From NCBI GenBank assembly GCA_015661035.1, contig JACVJA010000086.1, forward strand, positions 1 through 6,554: 6,554 bases of DNA. The letters are read 5' to 3'. Positions 1 to 6,323 of the stretch are shown here, in pieces; the stretch's first letter is position 1; every line of letters starts with the position of its first letter. The notes below the pieces were generated by a model, which was not told the origin of the DNA, did no database searches, and saw nothing but the letters and a program-made list of their open reading frames with translations. Position numbers and translations under genes: made by a program. The stretch comes from Candidatus Calidifonticultor daggyaiensis. Its GTDB lineage: Bacteria > Actinomycetota > Humimicrobiia > Humimicrobiales > Humimicrobiaceae.

Positions 1-133
1 AAAGGTTAGAGCTTGTATTGAATCTTTAAATAATGGAGTTGCAAGAACACATATTTTGAACGGAACTATCAAACATTCAATATTAATAGAAATATTTACA
101 GATAAAGGTATTGGTACAATGATAACTTTATAA
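1..133 (+). CDS. argB: Acetylglutamate kinase, C-terminal end (partial)
   Basis: Only the last 43 codons are present. The reading frame starts at base 2 and ends with TAA at 131-133. The visible tail contains [10 protein letters not shown], then a His followed by SILIEIFT, and ends in DKGIGTMI. This matches the C-terminus of ArgB, where the pattern is GV.R.HI.DG...H..L.EIFT..GIGTMI. The family enzyme phosphorylates N-acetyl-L-glutamate with ATP in the cytoplasm, the second step of arginine synthesis. The catalytic N-terminal part lies outside the window, so completeness of the gene cannot be judged. argD follows 74 bp downstream, as expected for an arginine cluster. The assignment rests on the tail motif plus the neighbours. 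Confidence 0.9.
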   Translation, partial: KVRACIESLNNGVARTHILNGTIKHSILIEIFTDKGIGTMITL

Positions 134-188
134 TAATTTTATAAAGATAAGATTAATAAAATAAAAAATAACACAAGATAATAAAAAA

Positions 189-205
189 GGCTATATAGGC
201 TATAT
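189..205 (+). repeat. 9-bp-period direct repeat before argD
   Basis: GGCTATAT occurs at 189-196 and again at 198-205, separated by one A. The rest of the argB-argD spacer (134-188) is A/T-only or nearly so, and no terminator or operator is visible in it. The second repeat copy supplies the AGG (197-199) that could serve as a weak ribosome binding site for the TTG at 208. The first supplies an alternative purine run ending in AAGG (187-190) that is too far from 208. Confidence 0.6.
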
Positions 206-207
206 TA

Positions 208-1572
208 TTGGAATTTATTAATAAATTATTTGTTAATTATTACATGAATAAATTGGAGCAAGATTTGAAAGATAATATAAGCATTAATAAAAAAAATGTT
301 TTTAATAATAAATTAAGAGATAACTTAAGTAGTAACTTAAATAATAACTTGAACAATAACTTAACTATAAAATACGATAAAAATGCTTATTTTTATAATG
401 AAGGTTATAAATATTTAATGCAGACATATGCAAGACTACCTGTTGTCTTTAAATATGCAAAAATGCAGTATTTATGGGATGTCAATCAAAAAAAATATAT
501 TGATTTTATAGCAGGCTACGGTTGTTTAAATGTTGGACATAGCAATCCCTATGTGTTAAAAATGCTACAAAAACAAATAAAAAAGATAATTCAGCCGTCA
601 AATGTATTTTTTAATATTCCCCAAATTCAACTAGCTAAAAAGCTTTGTCAAATCACAGGTTTTGGAGAAAAAGTTTTTTTTGCAAATAGCGGAACAGAAG
701 CAATAGAAGCAGCAATAAAGCTGGCTCGCAAATTTTCAAGAGAAAAATTTTTCCATGAGAGGTATCATATAATATCTTTTAGAAAATCTTTTCATGGCAG
801 AACATTAGGCGCTCTTTCTGCAACTGCACAAGAAGAAAAACAAAATGTTTATCAGCCTCTACTATCGGGTTTTAAATATGCTAATTTAAACGATATAGAG
901 TCAGTTAAAAAATTAATTGATGAAAATACTTGTGCTGTTCTTCTTGAGTTAATTCAAGGTGAAGGTGGAATAAATGTTTGTGATTTTAAATTTATAGAGG
1001 ATTTAGTTGATATTTGTAAAAATGAGAAGATTCTTTTGATAATTGATGAAGTACAAACAGGTTTCGGTAGGACTGGCAAGATGTTTGCTTATCAGAATTA
1101 TAATTTTTACCCAGATATTTTAGTACTTGCAAAAAGTCTTGGTGGTGGAATGCCTATAGGTGCAATTGTTTCAAAAGATGAAATTAGTACTGTTTTTCAA
1201 CCCGGAAGCCATGGCTCAACTTTTGGCGGTAACGCCGCCTCTTGTGCAGCAGGAATTGCAGTAATAGAATACATTATGAAAAATGATTTAATATTAAAAG
1301 CAAGACATTTAAGTAATTATTTATTTGAAAATTTATTCACTCTAAAAGACAAGTATCAAATAGTAAAAGAGGTAAGAGGAATGGGTTTAATGTTGGGGAT
1401 AGAGTTTAATAAGCCAGTTGCAGGTGAATTAGTGCTTAAAGCTTTAAGTGATGGAATAGTTATTAATAAAGTATCACCTGAAATTATAAGACTTTTACCG
1501 CCTCTTGTTATTAATAAAAATAATATTGATTATTTAATAAAATGGCTTGATAGAAGTTTAAAGGAGCTATAA
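208..1572 (+). CDS. argD: Acetylornithine aminotransferase with N-terminal extension
   Basis: This is a class III PLP-dependent aminotransferase that converts N-acetylglutamate semialdehyde and glutamate to N-acetylornithine; many ArgD enzymes also act as succinyldiaminopimelate aminotransferase. Numbering from the TTG at 208, visible motifs are TYARLPVV (73-80), SGTEA (161-165, cofactor phosphate region), FHGRT (195-199), ELIQGEGG (247-254, where EPxQGEGG is more usual), DEVQTGFGRTG (280-290), the PLP lysine K309 in AKSLGGGMPIGA, and GSTFGGN (336-342). The family usually starts 5-20 residues before the TYxR motif, so about 50-60 residues are extra. They are Asn/Lys/Leu-rich with a 4-residue repeat. 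The start is uncertain: TTG 208 has AGG 8 nt upstream, ATG 244 has no clear site, TTG 265 has GGAG 6 nt upstream, and ATG 418 would remove the extension. About 70 stop-free codons before 418 in such AT-rich DNA favour a translated extension. The next gene, argF, is 169 bp away. Confidence 0.93.
   Translation: MEFINKLFVNYYMNKLEQDLKDNISINKKNVFNNKLRDNLSSNLNNNLNNNLTIKYDKNAYFYNEGYKYLMQTYARLPVVFKYAKMQYLWDVNQKKYIDFIAGYGCLNVGHSNPYVLKMLQKQIKKIIQPSNVFFNIPQIQLAKKLCQITGFGEKVFFANSGTEAIEAAIKLARKFSREKFFHERYHIISFRKSFHGRTLGALSATAQEEKQNVYQPLLSGFKYANLNDIESVKKLIDENTCAVLLELIQGEGGINVCDFKFIEDLVDICKNEKILLIIDEVQTGFGRTGKMFAYQNYNFYPDILVLAKSLGGGMPIGAIVSKDEISTVFQPGSHGSTFGGNAASCAAGIAVIEYIMKNDLILKARHLSNYLFENLFTLKDKYQIVKEVRGMGLMLGIEFNKPVAGELVLKALSDGIVINKVSPEIIRLLPPLVINKNNIDYLIKWLDRSLKEL
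304..363 (+). repeat. 12-bp tandem repeat inside the 5' end of argD
   Basis: Five head-to-tail 12-bp units lie in frame: 304-315, 316-327, 328-339, 340-351 and 352-363. The later units follow the form xATAACTTRAx. The translated units are NNKL, RDNL, SSNL, NNNL and NNNL. The last three are closest to each other, so the array looks to have grown by duplication of one 12-bp unit. The unit is a multiple of three, so copy-number changes would keep the frame open. Confidence 0.85.
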
Positions 1573-1640
1573 GTTTTTTATTAGTAAATTTGGGGTTTTT
1601 TATTTAGTTTTTTTGGGGGGTTTTTTATTTAGTTTTTTTG
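1573..1640 (+). repeat. Three head-to-tail T-rich repeats after argD
   Basis: Two identical 24-bp copies sit at 1592-1615 and 1617-1640 (period 25). Each has four G, six T, A, TTT, AG, seven T, then G. A degenerate third copy (1573-1595) begins directly after the argD stop codon and differs in its second half (TAAATTT instead of seven T). There is no GC-rich stem before the T-runs, so this is not a conventional intrinsic terminator. The T-runs could still weaken transcription across the gap. Confidence 0.8.
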
Positions 1641-1695
1641 TTTTTAAAAATTTTTTAAATATCTGATATTTTTTGTTTTTAAAAATTTTTAAATA
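1633..1695 (+). repeat. Second direct repeat in the argD-argF spacer
   Basis: A block of six or more T, G, TTTTT, AAAAA, T5-6, AAATA occurs at 1633-1661 and again at 1669-1695, separated by TCTGATA. The copies differ by one T. Each contains the self-complementary TTTTTAAAAA. The second copy could supply a poor -35 (TTGTTT, 1673-1678) for a TATATT at 1697-1702, 18 bp downstream. In DNA this AT-rich such a match is weak evidence for an argF promoter. The rest of the spacer up to the argF ribosome binding site shows nothing else. Confidence 0.7.
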
Positions 1696-1741
1696 ATATA
1701 TTTAAAATTTATTAAAAGAATAAATCTATAAAGGTAATATT

Positions 1742-2761
1742 ATGACAATAAATTTAACAAACTTAATCAATCCTAATAAAAGTTTTGATGATATTATTAA
1801 GGATATAAATTCTTTTAAAAAGAGTCAGCAGACTAAAAGCAATAATTTTAAAAAAGATTTTTTAACTCTAAAAGATTATTCCAAGGATGAAATATTATAT
1901 ATTTTAAGCCTAGCTCAAGTTATTAAAAAAAATAAGTTTTTATTTTCTACATTTTTAGATAAAAAAAATTTAGGTCTTCTTTTTGATAAGCCTTCAACAA
2001 GGACAAGAGTTTCCTTTGAGGTAGCAATAAACCAATTAGGCGGAAAAAGCATTTATTTGGATTCTTCGAATTTACAGATAAAGAGAGGGGAAACTCTAGA
2101 AGACACTGCAAAAGTTTTAGACAGATACTTAGATGGATTGATAATTAGAACATTTAAACAGGAAACTGTTGAAATATTTTCAAAATATTGTAACTTTCCA
2201 GTAATAAACGGTTTAACAGATACTTATCATCCTTGTCAAATATTATCAGATTTATTTACTATATCAGAATTTGAATTGTTAAAGAAAACATTAAAATTTA
2301 CATATATTGGAGATTGCAATAATGTTTTAAACAGTCTTTTAATAGGTTTTGTAAAACTTGGACTTGATATTACTGTGGGTTGCAGTCCTAAATTTCAGCC
2401 TTTAGATGAAATTTTAAAAGCATCTATTAATTTCTCAAAAGAATCTGGGAGCACTATAAAAATAGTCTATGACCCAATAGAAGCAGTAAAAGATGCTGAT
2501 ATAATTTATACAGATGTATGGGTGAGTATGGGTGAAAAGGAATCTCATAATAAAATAAAAGAGCTTGAAAAATTTCAGGTAAACAGCAAACTGGTTCAAG
2601 CTGCAAAACCTGATGTTAAAATTATGCATTGCTTGCCAGCTCATAGGGAAATGGAAATAACCTCTGAAGTTATTGATAGTAAAAACTCTATAGTTTGGCA
2701 GCAGGCAGAAAATAGGCTTCATGCACAGAAAGCATTAATGGTTTATTTATATGCTATGTAA
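1742..2761 (+). CDS. argF: Ornithine carbamoyltransferase, anabolic, N-terminally extended
   Basis: The enzyme transfers the carbamoyl group from carbamoyl phosphate to L-ornithine, giving citrulline and phosphate in the cytoplasm. Motifs seen are STRTR (85-89, carbamoyl phosphate binding), HPCQ (163-166), a GDCNNVLNSL segment (190-199) in the ornithine domain, DVWVSMG (258-264, ornithine-closing loop), HCLPAHR (296-302, with the Cys that contacts ornithine) and AENRLHAQKAL (322-332). HCLPAHR with the SMG loop points to a true ornithine enzyme rather than an acetylornithine or putrescine paralogue. At 339 residues it exceeds the usual 305-320. The family core starts near KDFLTLKDYS (38-47), leaving about 37 extra residues. 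ATG 1742 is well supported by AAAGG ending 7 nt upstream, and there is no ATG, GTG or TTG in frame between it and the core, so the extension appears genuine. Location between argD and argR supports a biosynthetic role. Confidence 0.96.
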   Translation: MTINLTNLINPNKSFDDIIKDINSFKKSQQTKSNNFKKDFLTLKDYSKDEILYILSLAQVIKKNKFLFSTFLDKKNLGLLFDKPSTRTRVSFEVAINQLGGKSIYLDSSNLQIKRGETLEDTAKVLDRYLDGLIIRTFKQETVEIFSKYCNFPVINGLTDTYHPCQILSDLFTISEFELLKKTLKFTYIGDCNNVLNSLLIGFVKLGLDITVGCSPKFQPLDEILKASINFSKESGSTIKIVYDPIEAVKDADIIYTDVWVSMGEKESHNKIKELEKFQVNSKLVQAAKPDVKIMHCLPAHREMEITSEVIDSKNSIVWQQAENRLHAQKALMVYLYAM

Positions 2762-2800
2762 TTTTAAAAATGTGCAGTTTGAAATATTTTATTTATTTCT

Positions 2801-2840
2801 GGTAAACCACTAAATTATAAAATTATAATTATGGTATACC
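2801..2840 (+). other. 40-bp inverted repeat downstream of argF
   Basis: The outer arms GGTAAACCA (2801-2809) and TGGTATACC (2832-2840) pair with one A-A mismatch. The inner arms ATTATAA (2814-2820) and TTATAAT (2823-2829) pair perfectly, and a TA/TA pair can bridge them. This starts 40 bp after the argF stop and could fold as a hairpin ending the upstream transcript, but no T-run follows on either strand, so a rho-independent terminator is not clear. The right arm is followed by an imperfect 15-bp-period copy: GGTATACCAAATTATG at 2833 versus GTTACACCAAATTTTG at 2848, 13 of 16 matching. An operator or mRNA-stability structure is also possible. Confidence 0.55.
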
Positions 2841-2869
2841 AAATTATGTTACACCAAATTTTGATGCAA

Positions 2870-2928
2870 AAAAGTTTTATTATATATAAAAGTTTTATTA
2901 TATATAAATGAAAAGTTTTAGTGCGTAC
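2870..2928 (+). repeat. 18-bp tandem repeat upstream of argR
   Basis: AAAAGTTTTATTATATAT occurs twice without interruption (2870-2887 and 2888-2905). After five bases, a diverged third copy follows at 2911-2928 (AAAAGTTTTAGTGCGTAC, 13 of 18 matching). Each perfect copy contains TATTATATAT, resembling a -10 element. The array also falls in frame within a tiny ORF at 2864-2911 (15 codons), whose stop overlaps the ATG of another at 2908-2934. Neither has a ribosome binding site, so they are not called as genes. The rest of the 234-bp spacer (2929-2995) shows only AT-rich sequence with no recognisable operator. Confidence 0.85.
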
Positions 2929-2995
2929 AAATGATTTATGTTTATATCTCTGAGTATATCTTTTGCATTTAATTATGAATAGTGAAGATTAAAAA

Positions 2996-3451
2996 ATGAA
3001 AAGGGATTTAAGATTAAAAGCTTTAAAGCAAATAATAAATGATAAAAAAATATCGTCTCAAGAAGTGTTAATCGAAGAGTTAAAAAAAAGGGGCTTTAAT
3101 GTAACCCAGGCAACAGTATCAAGGGATATACAGTTTTTAAATATTGTTAAAGTAAGAGATGCTGAAAATAATGAATATTATGCTTTTAATACTGGATATA
3201 AAGATAAACAGCAATTTGATATTAAAAAGTTGAAGTTGAAGTTTAAAGAAAATGTACTGGCTGTTTTAAATTCTGCAAATATTATTGTCATTAAAACTAA
3301 TCCTGGTGAAGCTCAGGGTGTAGCAGTGGTAATAGACGGCTGCAATTTTAAAGAAATATTAGGTACTGTGGCTGGTGATGATACTATTATTTGCGTTGCT
3401 GAAAATGAAGAAAGTTCAAAAAAAATAGCTGATTTATTTAAAAGTTTTTAG
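2996..3451 (+). CDS. argR: Arginine repressor
   Basis: At 151 residues this has the usual length for ArgR/AhrC. The N-terminal winged-helix DNA-binding domain covers about residues 1-70 and contains the recognition-helix motif ATVSRDI (39-45) preceded by KKRGFNVTQ. The C-terminal hexamerisation and arginine-binding domain covers about 80-151 and carries NPGEAQGVA (102-110) and GTVAGDDTI (123-131), whose paired Asp residues bind arginine in the family. With arginine bound, ArgR hexamers repress biosynthetic arg genes and in some species activate catabolic ones. The gene sits inside the cluster it probably controls. ATG 2996 has only a weak GTGAAG (2982-2987) upstream, but the N-terminus aligns with the family without extension. 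No convincing ARG box was found by eye in the spacers. Confidence 0.96.
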   Translation: MKRDLRLKALKQIINDKKISSQEVLIEELKKRGFNVTQATVSRDIQFLNIVKVRDAENNEYYAFNTGYKDKQQFDIKKLKLKFKENVLAVLNSANIIVIKTNPGEAQGVAVVIDGCNFKEILGTVAGDDTIICVAENEESSKKIADLFKSF

Positions 3452-3470
3452 TATATATTTTTTAGAGTTG

Positions 3471-3516
3471 ACTCACAGTGGCATATGTTATTTATCTAAT
3501 AACTTGATGAGTTTTT
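3471..3516 (+). terminator. Possible terminator after argR
   Basis: An outer stem ACTCA (3471-3475) with TGAGT (3508-3512) encloses an inner hairpin GTTATT (3487-3492) with AATAAC (3498-3503) and a 5-nt loop. Five T follow at 3512-3516. The arms are short and separated by unpaired bases, so folding is marginal. The position 20 bp after the argR stop is suitable. This stretch also has a TTGACT (3468-3473) that could be a -35, so the element might instead be part of the argG promoter. Confidence 0.3.
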
Positions 3517-3532
3517 AGTATTTATTTTTTAT

Positions 3533-3564
3533 ATTTTTTATACTTTGCATTTTTTATACTTTGC
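3533..3564 (+). repeat. 16-bp perfect tandem repeat upstream of argG
   Basis: ATTTTTTATACTTTGC is present at 3533-3548 and immediately again at 3549-3564. Each copy carries TATACT (3539-3544 and 3555-3560), a good -10-like hexamer, but no matching -35 is found at normal spacing for either. Confidence 0.85.
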
Positions 3565-3575
3565 TTTTTTGTAAT

Positions 3576-3592
3576 ATTTAGTAGTTCTAAAT
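3576..3592 (+). other. 17-bp inverted repeat upstream of argG
   Basis: ATTTAG (3576-3581) and CTAAAT (3587-3592) are perfect inverted arms around TAGTT. The site lies about 50 bp before the argG start, where an operator would be expected. It lacks the TGAAT/ATTCA half-sites of known ARG boxes, and six-base AT-rich palindromes arise by chance, so function is a guess. Confidence 0.3.
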
Positions 3593-3643
3593 GTAAAATT
3601 TTGGTAAATTTTTTTAAATAGTGTTAAATGAAAGGTTTAATAA

Positions 3644-4837
3644 ATGAATGAAAAAAAAGTAATATTAGCATATTCTGGAGGATTGGATACTTCTGTTGCG
3701 ATTAAATGGATAAAACAAAATTATGGAATGGATGTTATTGCTGCTTTAGTTGATTGTGGCCAGCCTGGTGATTTAATTGAGGCAAGAGATCGTGCTGTTA
3801 AAAATGGTGCAGAAGAAGCTGTAATAATTGATGCAAAAGACGAATTTGTAAGTGATTTTATTGCCCCATCTTTAATTGCAAATTTAAAATATGAAAAAAA
3901 ATATATTTTAGCTACAGCATTAGCCCGACCTTTAATTGTTAAAAAGCTTTTTGAACTTGCTAAGGTTAAAAAAGCTACAGCAATTGCTCATGGCTGTACT
4001 GCAAAAGGTAATGATCAGGTTAGATTTGATGTTGGAATAAGAAGTTTGAATCCCGATTTAAAAATAATAGCTCCTTTAAGAGAATGGAATCTTTCAAGAG
4101 AAGAAGAAATTGATTTTGCTAAAAAAAATAATATTGATATAAAAATTACAAAGAAATCACCATATAGCATAGATGAAAATTTATGGGGTAGGAGTATCGA
4201 GTGCGGTATTTTAGAAGACCCTTGGATAGAGCCTCCAGAAGAAATTTTTGCTTGGACAAAAATTAAAAAACAAATAGGACAAAAAGAATACTTGGAAATT
4301 GATTTTCAGTCAGGAATACCAGTATCAATTAATGGTAAAAACGACAGCTTTTTAAATATTATTAAAACCTTAAATTTAATTGCTGGTGAATATGGTATTG
4401 GAAGAATTGATATGATTGAAAATAGACTAATAGGCATAAAATCAAGAGAAATTTATGAAGCACCTGCTGCAGTTATCTTAATTGAAGCTCATAGAAATCT
4501 TGAAAGCTTAGTTCTTGATAGGGAGCTTTTGCATTATAAATATCTATTAGAAGAAAAAATGGCTGAGCTTGTATATTATGGCTTATGGTTTACGCCTTTA
4601 ATGAATTGTATTAAAAGTTTTATGCTTGCTACTCAAGAATTTGTTTCTGGAACTATTAAAGTAAAACTTGAATATAAAACTTTTACTGTTTGCGGCAGAA
4701 AGTCAGAATACTCATTATATGATAAAGGTCTTGCAACTTATGACAAAGGGGATGTTTTTGAACCAAGACATTCAGAAAGCTTTATAAAATTGTGGGGTTA
4801 TCCATATGAGGTTATGGCAAAAAAAAGAAAAATTTAA
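3644..4837 (+). CDS. argG: Argininosuccinate synthase
   Basis: This enzyme condenses citrulline and aspartate, using ATP that becomes AMP and pyrophosphate, to form argininosuccinate in the cytoplasm. The N-type ATP pyrophosphatase P-loop AYSGGLDTS is at residues 9-17. Other family signatures are DCGQPGDLIEARDRA (37-51), AHGCTAKGNDQVRFD (115-129, nucleotide, citrulline and aspartate contacts), YSIDENLWGRSIE (174-186), GIGRIDMIENR (251-261) and GIKSREIYEAP (264-274). The length of 397 matches the standard family, and no key residue is missing. ATG 3644 has AAAGG (3631-3635) 8 nt upstream. argH follows after 21 bp, so these two are very likely cotranscribed. The 192-bp upstream gap with a tandem repeat suggests argGH may have their own promoter. 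Confidence 0.97.
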   Translation: MNEKKVILAYSGGLDTSVAIKWIKQNYGMDVIAALVDCGQPGDLIEARDRAVKNGAEEAVIIDAKDEFVSDFIAPSLIANLKYEKKYILATALARPLIVKKLFELAKVKKATAIAHGCTAKGNDQVRFDVGIRSLNPDLKIIAPLREWNLSREEEIDFAKKNNIDIKITKKSPYSIDENLWGRSIECGILEDPWIEPPEEIFAWTKIKKQIGQKEYLEIDFQSGIPVSINGKNDSFLNIIKTLNLIAGEYGIGRIDMIENRLIGIKSREIYEAPAAVILIEAHRNLESLVLDRELLHYKYLLEEKMAELVYYGLWFTPLMNCIKSFMLATQEFVSGTIKVKLEYKTFTVCGRKSEYSLYDKGLATYDKGDVFEPRHSESFIKLWGYPYEVMAKKRKI

Positions 4838-4858
4838 AATAAAACAGGTTTAAATTAA

Positions 4859-6307
4859 ATGGAAAAAAAGAAAATTTGGACAGGAAGAATTAATAAACAA
4901 ACAAATGCTTTAGCTGAAGAATTTATCAAGTCAATAAAAATAGATAAAGAGCTTTATGTCCAAGATTTAATCGGCAACGCAGCTTACGCAGTTGGGCTTG
5001 AAAGTATTGGGATTTTATCAAGAGATGAGTTAAAATTAATTTTAATAGGTTTAAAAGAAATAAAAAAGGCTATAGAAGAAAATAAGGTTGATTTTAATCA
5101 ATATGAAGATATCCATAGCCTTGTTGAATTTGAGCTTGAGAAAAATATAGGAACCCCTGCAAGTAAGATTCATACTGGAAGAAGCAGAAATGACCAAATT
5201 GTATTAGATGAGCTTTTATATATTAAATCTGCAATTGCCAAGATAGTTAAACTAATTTTAGACTTAGAGGATTTATTAATTGAAAAGGCAAGCAAAAACC
5301 TAACTTTAATATTGCCTGCTTATACTCATATGCAAAAAGCCCAGCCGGTGCTTGTTTCACATTATTTGCTTGCTTATTTTGAAAAGTTTTCAAGATGCTT
5401 AAGGATGCTGTTTTTTAATTTTCAATCATCTGATTTTTTGCCTTTAGGTGCAGGGGCATGTGTTGGCAGTGGATATCCAATAAACAGGCAATTATTAGCA
5501 TCAATACTTAAATTTGAAAAGTTAGGCAGCAACAGTATGGATATTGTGAGCAGCAGGGATTGTATTTCAGATTATCTATATACTTGTACAATGATAATGC
5601 AAAATTTAAGCCGTTTTGCAGAAGATTTTATTATTTTTAATTCACAGGAGTTTTCTTATATAAATATTGATGATTCTTTTTGTACAGGCTCAAGTATTAT
5701 GCCGCAAAAGAAAAATCCTGATATTCTAGAATTAATTAGAGGTAAATCTGCAGCTGTTTTAGGACATCTTATGCAAATAATGGCATTATTAAAGGGGCTG
5801 CCATTAACTTATAACAGTGACTTGCAGGAAGATAAAAAAATTTTATTTAATGCCCATAATGAAACAACAAATAGTATTTCTATTTTTATTGAGCTTTTAA
5901 AAAATACAGAATTTGATAAAAATAAAATGTTAGAAAATTGTAAAGGCGGTTTTATTGAAGCAACTGATGCTGCTGATTATTTAGTTAAAAAAGGTCTAGC
6001 TTTTAGGCAAGCACATAGTATTGTTGGGAGTATGGTTAATTACTGTATTAAAAAAGGTATTCACTTTTATGATTTAGATTTAAATACTCTAAAAAAATTT
6101 TCAGAATTTTTTGATAATGACTTTTTTGAAAATATAAAAATTGAAAACTGCATTAACTCAAAGCTGACAGATTGTTCTACATCAACACAGTCAGTTAGAA
6201 ATAATATTGAAAAGGCTAAAGAAGAAATATTAAGCTTTAAAAAAGAATATAATAGTTTAATTAATAAAATTCCTGATTTTGATGAAATTATAAAAACCCA
6301 TCTATAA
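4859..6307 (+). CDS. argH: Argininosuccinate lyase
   Basis: ArgH splits argininosuccinate into arginine and fumarate, the last step of the pathway; family members are homotetramers of the fumarase/aspartase superfamily. Seen are DIHSLVE (84-90), TGRSRNDQ (106-113), YTHMQKAQP (155-163, with the Thr-His catalytic pair), the flexible-loop signature GSSIMPQKKNPD (277-288, holding the catalytic Ser), and YNSDLQEDK (318-326). Several normally strong positions differ: WTGRI for WGGRF (7-11), VSSRD for VSDRD (230-234), YNSDLQEDK where Lys or Arg replaces the Ser, and FRQAHSIVG for FR.AHEIVG or FREAHHIVG. The core is intact and open, so it is probably active but diverged. It has 482 residues against about 460, with extra C-terminal residues. 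ATG 4859 has a modest CAGG 10 nt upstream. Confidence 0.95.
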   Translation: MEKKKIWTGRINKQTNALAEEFIKSIKIDKELYVQDLIGNAAYAVGLESIGILSRDELKLILIGLKEIKKAIEENKVDFNQYEDIHSLVEFELEKNIGTPASKIHTGRSRNDQIVLDELLYIKSAIAKIVKLILDLEDLLIEKASKNLTLILPAYTHMQKAQPVLVSHYLLAYFEKFSRCLRMLFFNFQSSDFLPLGAGACVGSGYPINRQLLASILKFEKLGSNSMDIVSSRDCISDYLYTCTMIMQNLSRFAEDFIIFNSQEFSYINIDDSFCTGSSIMPQKKNPDILELIRGKSAAVLGHLMQIMALLKGLPLTYNSDLQEDKKILFNAHNETTNSISIFIELLKNTEFDKNKMLENCKGGFIEATDAADYLVKKGLAFRQAHSIVGSMVNYCIKKGIHFYDLDLNTLKKFSEFFDNDFFENIKIENCINSKLTDCSTSTQSVRNNIEKAKEEILSFKKEYNSLINKIPDFDEIIKTHL

Positions 6308-6323
6308 TCTATAATACTGCAGC

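Noticed and set aside
304..363. CRISPR-like array
   Set aside because: The units are 12 bp, contiguous and in frame, with no spacers; this is a coding tandem repeat.
1592..1640. G-quadruplex formed by the G-runs after argD
   Set aside because: Only two runs of four or more G are present, and four are needed for an intramolecular structure.
1673..1702. argF promoter TTGTTT-18-TATATT
   Set aside because: Such matches are expected by chance in DNA this AT-rich, so it is mentioned only under the repeat.
2435..2722. 95-codon ORF on the minus strand
   Set aside because: It lies wholly inside argF, has no family resemblance or ribosome binding site, and is a shadow of the argF codons.
2962..2995. 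Possible ARG box before argR (TATGAATAG near 2974-2982)
   Set aside because: Only one TGAAT half-site is present and the partner ATTCA half is missing at the right distance. No full ARG box was found in the other spacers either.
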